Source: an uncultured Ruminococcus sp.
GTDB taxonomy: Bacteria > Bacillota > Clostridia > Oscillospirales > Ruminococcaceae
DNA length: 5,413 nt
Assembly: GCA_947175005.1 (NCBI GenBank)
Contig: CAMWLD010000171.1
Location: forward strand, 1-5,413
Direction: 5' to 3'
The notes beneath the pieces are model-generated. The model saw only the letters and a program-made list of their open reading frames with translations. It did not search any database and was not told the origin of the DNA. Numbering within the stretch: position 1 is the stretch's first letter; each line of letters begins with the position of its first letter. This document shows, in pieces, positions 1 through 5,126 of this stretch. A program made the position numbers and the translations under genes.

Positions 1-84
1 CTCATATGCAGGAGAATTGACCATGCAGATAACAGCGTCCATAAGCTCGGGGGCTGCTGCGGTAAGGTCAAAAAGTACGCTCAT
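1..84 (-). CDS. 5' end of an unidentified gene, cut by the window edge
   Basis: An open frame of 28 codons starts with ATG at 84 and runs off the left edge without a stop. It reads MSVLFDLTAAAPELMDAVIC and continues to MVNSPAYE. I do not recognise the family and assign no function. A purine-rich GAAAGG at 98-103 (minus strand) could be its ribosome binding site, but the 13-nt spacing is long. Codon choice (GAG, GAC, ACC, CCC, CTT) resembles the real genes in the window, which supports it. It lies 164 nt downstream of pyrE on the same strand, so it could be the next operon gene or an independent unit. A short plus-strand frame overlaps it, so the strand call is only moderately safe. Confidence 0.5.
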   Translation of the reverse strand, partial: MSVLFDLTAAAPELMDAVICMVNSPAYE

Positions 85-124
85 TTTAACTGACAGTCCT
101 TTCTAAATTTGTATTGAAAGCCGT

Positions 125-147
125 GCTTTTTCATATGAAGAAAAAGC
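125..147. repeat. AT-rich inverted repeat in the gap after pyrE
   Basis: GCTTTTTC (125-132) and GAAAAAGC (140-147) form a perfect 8-bp stem around a 7-nt loop. It lies between pyrE and the partial gene at the left edge. Neither strand has a convincing U-run after the stem, so I do not call it a terminator. It could be a weak RNA hairpin in the leader of the downstream gene. The word AGCCGT recurs nearby at 119-124, 145-150 and 158-163. Confidence 0.4.
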
Positions 148-195
148 CGTCTAAAACAGCCGTTTGAATCAGCCTTGTATAGTGCTTGTGCGCTC

Positions 196-210
196 CTATG
201 CGGAGCATAG
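196..210. repeat. Short palindrome, CTATGC/GCATAG
   Basis: CTATGC (196-201) and GCATAG (205-210) are perfect 6-bp inverted arms around GGA. An alternative pairing uses GCTCC (192-196) with GGAGC (202-206). No U-tract follows on either strand. It might be a small protein-binding dyad or RNA hairpin, but nothing else in the sequence supports a role. Confidence 0.3.
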
Positions 211-231
211 CGAATTTATAAACAAACTACA

Positions 232-258
232 CGGCGTCCGAAGAAACTTTATACACCG
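232..258 (-). terminator. Weak candidate terminator of pyrE
   Basis: On the minus strand CGGTGT (258-253) can pair with ACGCCG (237-232), with one G-U pair. The loop of about 15 nt contains the pyrE stop codon. A moderately T-rich stretch, GTAGTTTGTTTAT, follows. The stem is short, overlaps the coding end and has no clean U-run, so it may be inefficient or not a terminator. If it fails, the gene at the left edge would be co-transcribed with pyrE. Confidence 0.25.
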
Positions 259-902
259 TATTCCTTTCGGTAATCCTTTATTTTTTCAAGATACTCTTTT
301 CCGCCTATAACGCCCGTTTCAATGGCGGAGATTATATCGTCTATATTTACAATGGAATGGACCTTAACGCCGAAATCCCTGTCTGCCTGCTGCACTGCGG
401 AAAGCTCGGAATCAAGCCCCTTTTCCATTCTGTCCACCGTTATCACCATGCCCGCGAGCCGGAGATCGCCTGCCGCTTTAAGCTTTGGCAGCACCTCCCG
501 CAGCGCCTTGCCCGAGGTCATAACGTCCTCGATAATTACCACTCTGTCGCCGTCCTTTGGCTGCATTCCCACAAAAAGGCCGCCCTCTCCGTGATCCTTT
601 GCTTCCTTTCTGTCAAAGCAGTAGCCCATGTCGATCTTATATTTGCTGTACAGCGCCGCCGCCGCACCCACTGCAAGAGGTATTCCCTTGTAGGCAGGAC
701 CGAACAGGCAATCCGCCTCGATATTGTTTTCCTTAATGCAATCCGCATAAAATTCTCCCAGCCTTGCCAGCTGCGAGCCTTTGTTGTAATTGCCCGTGTT
801 TATGAAGTAGGGGGCTTTTCTGCCGCTTTTAAGGGTAAAATCCCCGAAGGTCAGAACGCCGCAGTCCGCCATAAACCGTATGAATTCATTTTTATAACTC
901 AT
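249..902 (-). CDS. pyrE: Orotate phosphoribosyltransferase
   Basis: This cytoplasmic enzyme joins orotate to PRPP, giving orotidine 5'-monophosphate and pyrophosphate, the fifth step of de novo UMP synthesis. The 217-residue length is normal for the family. Recognisable parts are the N-terminal orotate-side region with LKSGRKAPYF (residues 24-33), the GPAYKGIPLA segment (68-77), the flexible catalytic loop RKEAKDHGEGG (98-108), and the PRPP-binding motif VVIIEDVMTSGKA (121-133) with acidic pair E125-D126 and TSGKA. All expected active-site residues appear present. The start at 902 is supported by AGGAGG at 915-920; its 12-nt spacing is longer than usual, but the ATG inside that spacer hits a stop after two codons. 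It has its own promoter and a structured leader. No other pyr gene is visible. Confidence 0.97.
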   Translation of the reverse strand: MSYKNEFIRFMADCGVLTFGDFTLKSGRKAPYFINTGNYNKGSQLARLGEFYADCIKENNIEADCLFGPAYKGIPLAVGAAAALYSKYKIDMGYCFDRKEAKDHGEGGLFVGMQPKDGDRVVIIEDVMTSGKALREVLPKLKAAGDLRLAGMVITVDRMEKGLDSELSAVQQADRDFGVKVHSIVNIDDIISAIETGVIGGKEYLEKIKDYRKEYGV

Positions 903-930
903 TCCTATAACATACCTCCTGCCGTTTGCC

Positions 931-1008
931 GGAAATGCTGCGCAGTTTCACAGTGCAATTCTGCATTCCGATACCGTAAACTGCCGCTTAATATTGCCGT
1001 GCATTTCC
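931..1008 (-). promoter_or_regulatory. Structured 5' leader of pyrE, possible cis-regulatory RNA
   Basis: Three nested pairings fit in the transcribed leader. The outer stem is GGAAATGC (1008-1001) with GCATTTCC (938-931). The inner stem is GCAGTTT (984-978) with AAACTGC (948-942), extended by two pairs across a bulge. A small apical TGCA/TGCA stem lies at 954-957 and 962-965. The Shine-Dalgarno AGGAGG (915-920) lies just beyond the outer stem. Pyrimidine genes are often leader-controlled, but I do not see the conserved PyrR-binding hairpin or a U-run terminator, so a regulatory role is inference from structure and place alone. Confidence 0.4.
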
Positions 1009-1022
1009 TAACATATGAATTA

Positions 1023-1051
1023 ATTATAACATATTTATTTTAATATTTCAA
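1023..1051 (-). promoter_or_regulatory. Promoter of pyrE
   Basis: On the minus strand a -35 box TTGAAA (1051-1046), a 17-nt spacer and a perfect -10 box TATAAT (1028-1023) match the sigma-A consensus closely. The TG before the -10 makes an extended -10 (TGTTATAAT). Transcription would start near 1016, giving a leader of about 114 nt before pyrE. It is back to back with the trmB promoter. Confidence 0.8.
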
Positions 1052-1081
1052 CAGTTTTTAGAATTTTTTCATAAAATATTT

Positions 1082-1110
1082 TTAGTTATTTTTAGTTATT
1101 ATGTTATAAT
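1082..1110 (+). promoter_or_regulatory. Promoter of trmB
   Basis: A perfect -10 box TATAAT (1105-1110) with upstream TG (1102-1103) forms an extended -10. At the 17-nt position the -35 is only TTAGTT (1082-1087), a poor match, so the extended -10 probably carries recognition. The spacer and -35 lie in two tandem copies of TTTAGTTATT (1081-1090, 1091-1100). The start site should fall near 1117, inside the repeat that begins directly after the -10. Confidence 0.65.
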
Positions 1111-1143
1111 AGAGGCAAGAGATTTAAGAGGCAGGAAGCAAGA
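1110..1143 (+). repeat. Copy 1 of a purine-rich heptad repeat (R1)
   Basis: The stretch contains AGAGGCA (1111-1117), AGAGATTTA, AGAGGCA (1127-1133) and GGAAGCA (1134-1140), giving a mostly 7-nt rhythm. Its reverse complement recurs at 2204-2236, with about 30 of 34 positions matching, including ATTTAAGAGGCA exactly. A 13-nt exact inverted match, GCAGGAAGCAAGA (1131-1143), recurs at 1980-1992. It begins at the last base of the trmB -10 box, so the trmB transcript should begin inside it. It looks like a dispersed intergenic repeat; its genome copy number cannot be judged from here. Confidence 0.7.
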
Positions 1144-1162
1144 AGAACGAATATTTTTGCTT
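1136..1162 (+). other. Possible hairpin in the trmB leader
   Basis: AAGCAAGAA (1136-1144) can pair with TTTTTGCTT (1154-1162), nine pairs with one G-U, around a 9-nt loop. It uses the end of repeat R1 as one arm. It would form early in the trmB leader. No U-run follows, so it does not look like a terminator. Confidence 0.3.
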
Positions 1163-1168
1163 GCGTTG

Positions 1169-1180
1169 CTTTGCGCAAAG
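1169..1180. other. Perfect 12-bp palindrome CTTTGCGCAAAG
   Basis: A self-complementary 12-mer lies about 60 bp downstream of the trmB -10 box and 47 bp before the start codon. It could be a protein-binding dyad or, as RNA, part of a TTGCG/CGCAA hairpin (1161-1165 with 1174-1178). No known operator consensus is recognised. Confidence 0.3.
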
Positions 1181-1227
1181 ATGTTTTGACTCAATATGTA
1201 TGCTTTGATAGGATTGGAGATTAAAAA

Positions 1228-1938
1228 ATGCGTATAAGAAGAAAAAAGTGGGCGCGTCCCGAGCTGGAAAAATGCCCTTATTATATTGACAACGGCGAGG
1301 AATTCAAAGGGAAATGGCGTGAGCAATTTCCTGTGACTGACAGACCTCTATATCTGGAGCTTGGCTGCGGCAAGGGTGTTTTCGCTGCCCAGCACGGACT
1401 CAAATACCCCGATATAAACATAATCGCCGCCGATATAAAGGCGGATATGCTGGGGGTGGGCAGGCGAACGGTGGAAAGTATGTTCGGGGCTGTGAACAAG
1501 CAGCATGACAACATTATCCTGCTGCGCATGAACATCTCCTATATTTCACGAATAATCGCCCCCGAGGACGCTGTTGACCGTATCTACATCAACTTCTGCA
1601 ATCCCTGGAACAGAGGCAGGCACAACAAGCGCCGTCTTACCCACCCGAGGCAGCTTGCCCAGTACCGTGAAATAATGGCAAAGGGGGCGCAGATACGCTT
1701 CAAGACCGACGACGACGAGCTTTTCGAGGACTCGGTAAAATATTTTGAGGAGAGCGGCTTTAAAATAACCTATATCACCCGTGATCTGCATTCGGAAAAC
1801 TTTCCCGACAACCTTGTTACCGAGCATGAGCGGATATTTTCCGAGGAGGGCAAGAAAATAAAATTTCTCATTGCCGAGGCGGACGATACTGTCGGGGCTG
1901 AGAAGCCGAAAAATCCGAGTGATACCGATTTAATTTAA
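1228..1938 (+). CDS. trmB: tRNA (guanine46-N7)-methyltransferase
   Basis: This enzyme uses S-adenosylmethionine to methylate N7 of G46 in the variable loop of many tRNAs, stabilising the tRNA core. The 236 residues fit the family. Visible parts are the Rossmann SAM-binding motif LELGCGKG (43-50), the acidic strand end AADIK (67-71), the family signature NFCNPWNRGRHNKRRLTH (122-139), FKTDDDELFEDS (158-169) and the C-terminal NLVTEHERIFSEEGKKI (195-211). Where many TrmB proteins have Asp before Pro-Trp (DPW), this one has Asn125. This may be a clostridial variant. A good ribosome binding site, GGAGA (1216-1220), lies 7 nt before the ATG. The last 18 or so residues are a low-complexity tail. The gene has its own promoter and diverges from pyrE; the next gene is 315 nt downstream. 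Confidence 0.95.
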   Translation: MRIRRKKWARPELEKCPYYIDNGEEFKGKWREQFPVTDRPLYLELGCGKGVFAAQHGLKYPDINIIAADIKADMLGVGRRTVESMFGAVNKQHDNIILLRMNISYISRIIAPEDAVDRIYINFCNPWNRGRHNKRRLTHPRQLAQYREIMAKGAQIRFKTDDDELFEDSVKYFEESGFKITYITRDLHSENFPDNLVTEHERIFSEEGKKIKFLIAEADDTVGAEKPKNPSDTDLI

Positions 1939-1942
1939 AAAC

Positions 1943-2027
1943 GGTTTATTAACAATGCGCAGCATAAGAAGTTTCTTTATCTTGCTTCCTGCTTCTTGCA
2001 TCCATGCTCATTTTAAACCAATTTTTT
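1943..2027 (+). terminator. Candidate terminator of trmB
   Basis: The stop is followed by nested pairings: GGTTTA (1943-1948) with TAAACC (2014-2019), AGCAT (1961-1965) with ATGCT (2004-2008), and AAGAAG (1966-1971) with CTTCTT (1992-1997). An A then T-run (ATTTTTT, 2021-2027) follows. The stem is long and interrupted, unlike a compact intrinsic terminator, so the call is tentative. Copy 2 of the heptad repeat supplies one arm and part of the loop. Confidence 0.4.
1980..2000 (-). repeat. Copy 2 of the heptad repeat (R2)
   Basis: The plus strand reads TCTTGCT, TCCTGCT, TCTTGCA in three consecutive 7-nt units. Positions 1980-1992 are the exact reverse complement of 1131-1143 in copy 1. It lies just after trmB, so trmB is bracketed by inverted copies. 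Confidence 0.65.
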
Positions 2028-2090
2028 AGAATATAAACTGTCTGAAATCATAGGAATGTTTGCCAATTCAAAAAAATTTCAAAAAAACTG

Positions 2091-2119
2091 TTGCAAACTT
2101 GACGGAAAAATGTTATAAT
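2091..2119 (+). promoter_or_regulatory. Promoter of the FtsA-like gene
   Basis: TTGCAA (2091-2096), a 17-nt spacer and TATAAT (2114-2119) form a sigma-A type promoter, with TG (2111-2112) making an extended -10. TTGACG at 2099-2104 is closer to consensus but only 9 nt from the -10, so it is not the likely -35. The start site should be near 2126, giving a leader of about 128 nt. The leader also has mutually exclusive short stems, such as TGCAGC (2127-2132) with GCTGCA (2156-2161), and AAAATCC (2135-2141) with GGATTTT (2165-2171). Confidence 0.7.
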
Positions 2120-2203
2120 AAATGTATGCAGCCGAAAATCCCAAAATATTTATCCGCTGCACCCGGATTTTAAAAAAATCAACGAGGATACAGGCAAAGG
2201 ATA

Positions 2204-2236
2204 TCTTGCCTCTTGCCTCTTAAATTCTTGCTTCTA
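2204..2236 (-). repeat. Copy 3 of the heptad repeat (R3)
   Basis: The plus strand has TCTTGCC (2204-2210), TCTTGCC (2211-2217), TCTTAAA (2218-2224) and TCTTGCT (2226-2232). Read on the minus strand it matches copy 1 (1110-1143) along its whole length, with three mismatches and one one-base gap. It ends two bases before the ribosome binding site of the FtsA-like gene. Confidence 0.7.
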
Positions 2237-2244
2237 ACAGGAGG
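2209..2244 (+). promoter_or_regulatory. Possible Shine-Dalgarno-sequestering hairpin
   Basis: CCTCTTG (2209-2215), inside the repeat, can pair with CAGGAGG (2238-2244), which includes the full Shine-Dalgarno sequence of the FtsA-like gene. This gives seven pairs with one G-U and a 22-nt loop. The next unit, CCTCTT (2216-2221), can make six of the same pairs. Such pairing would reduce translation initiation. The complementarity is visible; a regulatory effect is inference. Confidence 0.35.
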
Positions 2245-2253
2245 ATTACATAT

Positions 2254-5040
2254 ATGTCCGTAATAAAGGGAACTAAGGAAAATAAGCGCCTGCCGAGAGC
2301 AAGGCAGTCGGAGGACGATATTTTTGCGCTGGATATAGGCACACGCAACGTTGTGGGAATTATCGGGCATATGGAGGACGGAGTTTTCTGCGTTGACTAT
2401 AATGTTTCCGAGCCTCACAAGCGCAGGGCAATGCTGGACGGTCAGATAGAGGATATCGGCGAGACCGCCCGTGTCGTAAAGCGTGTAAAGGAACAGCTGG
2501 AGGAAAAATCGGGCATGACCCTTTGCAGGGTGGCTATTGCCGCAGCAGGGCGTGCGCTGGTGACAAAGCGCTCTTCCATTGAAAAGAATATCGAGGGCAA
2601 GGAAAATATCAGCGAGGAGGTACTGCGCGCTCTTGAGCTGGAGGCAGTGGCAGTTGCCCAGGACGAGCTGGACAAGGAAAACCGTGAAAGCGGCATGAAC
2701 TTCTATTGCGTAGGGCACACGGTCATTCGCTACACCCTTGACGATTATCCCATAAAAAGCCTTTTGGGGCACAAGGGAAACAGCGCCACTGTGGAACTTA
2801 TCGCCGCATTCCTGCCGGGGCTTGTGGTGGAAAGCCTTTATACGGTCATGGATATGTGCGGGCTGGAGGTATACAGCCTTACTTTGGAGCCTATCGCCGC
2901 CATGAACGTGATAATCCCCCCCGAGGTGCGGCTTATAAATATTGCGCTGGTGGACATCGGCGCAGGTACTACGGATATAGCCATTTCCCAGAACGGCAGC
3001 ATTGTTGCCTATGCCATGGCGACTGTGGCGGGAGATGAGATAACCGAGGATATAATACAAAAATATCTGGTGGACTTTGAGACCGCCGAGGAAATGAAGG
3101 TCACTCCCTTGGGAGAAGATGTGGTATTTACCGATATTCTCGGCTTTGAGCATACAGTGGAATCCAACGAATTTTATTCAAGCCTTTATCCTGCGGTGGA
3201 TGAACTGGCGGAAACCATTGCAAAAAATATTATGGAAGCTAACGGCGCAGCTCCCGCAGCGGTTTTCCTGGTAGGCGGCGGCAGCCTTATTCCCGACCTT
3301 ACCACACTTGTTTCGGATAAGCTGCAGATCCCCGAAAACCGTGTTGCGGTAGGGGGGCAGACCTATCAGAAAAATGTGGTGCGGGGCACGGAGGAAACAG
3401 CGGGTCCCGAGTATGTGACCCCCATAGGTATCGGCATTACAGCCACATTGCAGACAGGCTATGACTTCTCAACCGTTACCCTTAACGGCAGCAAGGTGCG
3501 TCTTTTCGACTCAAAGGCAGTTACCGTTGCCGACCTACTGATGAACGCAGGCTACAAGACCACTCAAATTATCGGTAAATCGGGCAGGGGACTTACCTTT
3601 ACCCTTAACGGTGAAAAGCAAAGCGTAAGAGGGGAGACCTCCACACCCGCCTCCATTGAAGTGGACGGCAAGAGCGTTCCCTTGGAATATACCGTGAAAA
3701 AGGGCGATGTTATACAGTTCACTCCCGCCACTGTGGGGCAGAATGCCTCTGTGTGCATTTCGGATATTGTGGGCGAGATCGCTGTGCATAAGGTTTCGGT
3801 GGACGGGGTCGAATATACTTTCGGCACTACGGCACGTGTAGGCGGCGAGGTTGTTTCCGGCTCTTACAGCATTCAGAATTACGACAATATTGTTATAGAT
3901 ACGGTGGAGACCCTGGAGGAGCTTATCTTCACCCTGCCCTTCCCCTGTGAAAACCTTAACTTCTACAAGGGTGAGCGGCTTATAAAGGGGGACTATATCC
4001 TTTCCGCCAACGACGCCTTTACTACACGGGAAAAATCGGGCAAATCAAAGGATAACACACCCAACCGTGCCCGTGATTATGTCCGCAAGAACGAGAAGGC
4101 TCACAGGACCGTTGATTTGCTTTCAAATATGCCTCTGCGTGAGGGGGACGCTGTTCCTGCGGGAACTGCCGATATAAATATGCGTGACAGTTACGAGGCA
4201 GTGCGCGGCGGTGCAAATACGGCAAATGTAACAAATGCAGCAAGCACGCCGTTTTCGGGCAAAGCCGCAGAGCTTGCGGCACAGGCAAATTCCATACAGT
4301 CTGTTCATTCCATGCCTGCGGCGAATGCTCCAATGCAGAGTATGCAGCCCATGAGCGGCACTCCTGTGCAGACCTCTCTTTTCGGTGAGCCGCAGCCTCC
4401 CGCAGGGACTGTTTACGCTTCTGCACGTAACAATGCGCCTCTGCCCTCCATGTCTCTTTCGGCGGCCGAGGCAGTGGAAATGGCTTCGATGAACGAAGCC
4501 GCCCCTGTAATGACAGCGCCCGCAGTGCCCGCAGCTGCTCCCATAAACCGTCAGCCCTCGCCTGCGGCAGCGGCGGCGGCAACAGCGGCAGCAAGCGCTT
4601 TGTCCTCGGTAGCTATGTCCGCAAACGCAATGCGTTCGACAGGCTCTATGGCAATGCAGCCTGCAATGTCGGCTATGCCTAATATGTCAGGAATGTCTGC
4701 AATGTCAACAATGCCTTCAGCGGCGACAGTTCCGTCTGCACGGCAGGATGCCGGAGATGAGCATATGCCTGTATTCAACCCGGAAAACCTCACTCCGCCC
4801 GAGCTGCCGCCTGTAAGCGGTGTGATAAGTGTATTCCTCAATTCCAAGCGGATAACGCTGGACGCCACCAAGGACGGTTCGCCTCATGAATTTTTGGAGC
4901 TTATGGCTTTGGCGGATATTGACCTTTCCAACCCGCCCGAAAGCGGCAAGATGATACTCACTCTTAACGGCCGTGACGCCAGCTTTATGGATCTTCTTCA
5001 CAGCGGCGACAGGATCGTTATCAAGTGGGCAGACAAGTAA
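2254..5040 (+). CDS. Large FtsA/PilM-like actin-family ATPase with beta-grasp-like C-terminus
   Basis: The first 400 or so residues form an FtsA-type actin-fold ATPase: phosphate-1 motif ALDIGTRNVVGIIG (25-38), an SHS2/1C-like insert (about 95-190), phosphate-2 motif VDIGAGTTDIAI (233-244), connecting motif VAGDEITEDI (258-267) with AEEMK (278-282), and adenosine motif LVGGGSLIPDL (339-349). Residues about 405-590 look like two mixed-strand domains, the first resembling ThiS/ubiquitin-like folds. A long linker (about 592-850) is rich in Ala, Met, Ser and Pro. The last 75 residues (VISVFLNSK to GDRIVIKWADK) look beta-grasp-like. The 928 residues far exceed the roughly 400-440 of classical FtsA, and no C-terminal amphipathic membrane helix is seen. 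Similar long proteins in Clostridia are usually annotated as FtsA-domain proteins, so I avoid the symbol ftsA. The role, perhaps division or envelope scaffolding, is inferred. AGGAGG (2239-2244), 9 nt upstream, fixes the start. Confidence 0.88.
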   Translation: MSVIKGTKENKRLPRARQSEDDIFALDIGTRNVVGIIGHMEDGVFCVDYNVSEPHKRRAMLDGQIEDIGETARVVKRVKEQLEEKSGMTLCRVAIAAAGRALVTKRSSIEKNIEGKENISEEVLRALELEAVAVAQDELDKENRESGMNFYCVGHTVIRYTLDDYPIKSLLGHKGNSATVELIAAFLPGLVVESLYTVMDMCGLEVYSLTLEPIAAMNVIIPPEVRLINIALVDIGAGTTDIAISQNGSIVAYAMATVAGDEITEDIIQKYLVDFETAEEMKVTPLGEDVVFTDILGFEHTVESNEFYSSLYPAVDELAETIAKNIMEANGAAPAAVFLVGGGSLIPDLTTLVSDKLQIPENRVAVGGQTYQKNVVRGTEETAGPEYVTPIGIGITATLQTGYDFSTVTLNGSKVRLFDSKAVTVADLLMNAGYKTTQIIGKSGRGLTFTLNGEKQSVRGETSTPASIEVDGKSVPLEYTVKKGDVIQFTPATVGQNASVCISDIVGEIAVHKVSVDGVEYTFGTTARVGGEVVSGSYSIQNYDNIVIDTVETLEELIFTLPFPCENLNFYKGERLIKGDYILSANDAFTTREKSGKSKDNTPNRARDYVRKNEKAHRTVDLLSNMPLREGDAVPAGTADINMRDSYEAVRGGANTANVTNAASTPFSGKAAELAAQANSIQSVHSMPAANAPMQSMQPMSGTPVQTSLFGEPQPPAGTVYASARNNAPLPSMSLSAAEAVEMASMNEAAPVMTAPAVPAAAPINRQPSPAAAAAATAAASALSSVAMSANAMRSTGSMAMQPAMSAMPNMSGMSAMSTMPSAATVPSARQDAGDEHMPVFNPENLTPPELPPVSGVISVFLNSKRITLDATKDGSPHEFLELMALADIDLSNPPESGKMILTLNGRDASFMDLLHSGDRIVIKWADK
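4663..4716 (+). repeat. In-frame 9-bp repeat encoding Met-containing tripeptides
   Basis: Six consecutive 9-bp units encode AMS, AMP, NMS, GMS, AMS and TMP (residues 804-821), all on the pattern xATGyCn. The unit lies in the linker of the FtsA-like protein, which has ten Met residues between 788 and 820. It follows an Ala-rich run (771-780) encoded by GCG/GCA codons. Slippage or duplication could generate such a tract, so its length may vary between strains. Confidence 0.7.
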
Positions 5041-5090
5041 ATATTGGCGATACGTATTTGCTCAGTATTGTTTTTATGATACAAGTGCGG

Positions 5091-5126
5091 AGCGGGGGCG
5101 GTTTGGAAAAACTGCCTCCGCTTTTT
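5091..5126 (+). terminator. Intrinsic terminator of the FtsA-like gene
   Basis: AGCGGGGGCGGTTT (5091-5104) pairs with AAACTGCCTCCGCT (5109-5122), 14 pairs including two G-U, around a GGAA loop. A run of five T (5122-5126) follows directly. It lies 50 bp after the stop codon and is a textbook rho-independent terminator. Confidence 0.92.

Noticed and set aside
23..106. 27-codon plus-strand frame with AGGAG 8 nt before its ATG
   Set aside because: It is antisense to the start of the left-edge gene, very short and without recognisable features. The signal is decent, so it remains a minor alternative.
948..1004. 18-codon possible leader peptide in the pyrE leader (minus strand)
   Set aside because: The AGGA before its ATG is only a base or two away, too close to act as a ribosome binding site, and no run of control codons is seen.
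903..1016. PyrR-binding attenuator before pyrE
   Set aside because: The conserved PyrR anti-antiterminator loop sequence and a U-run terminator are both absent.
357..1043. 228-codon open frame on the plus strand opposite pyrE
   Set aside because: It lies fully antisense to a confident pyrE, runs through its promoter and leader, and its protein is rich in His, Cys and Arg with no recognisable motif. It is a codon-use shadow.
2179..3153. 324-codon open frame on the minus strand opposite the FtsA-like gene
   Set aside because: It overlaps the conserved actin-fold coding region, shows no known motif, has a shadow-like composition, and crosses the ribosome binding site and leader of the real gene.
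4022..4594. 190-codon minus-strand frame within the linker-coding region
   Set aside because: Leu/Pro/Arg-rich product typical of an antisense reading of Ala/Ser/Gln codons, with no domain; it overlaps a continuous real gene.
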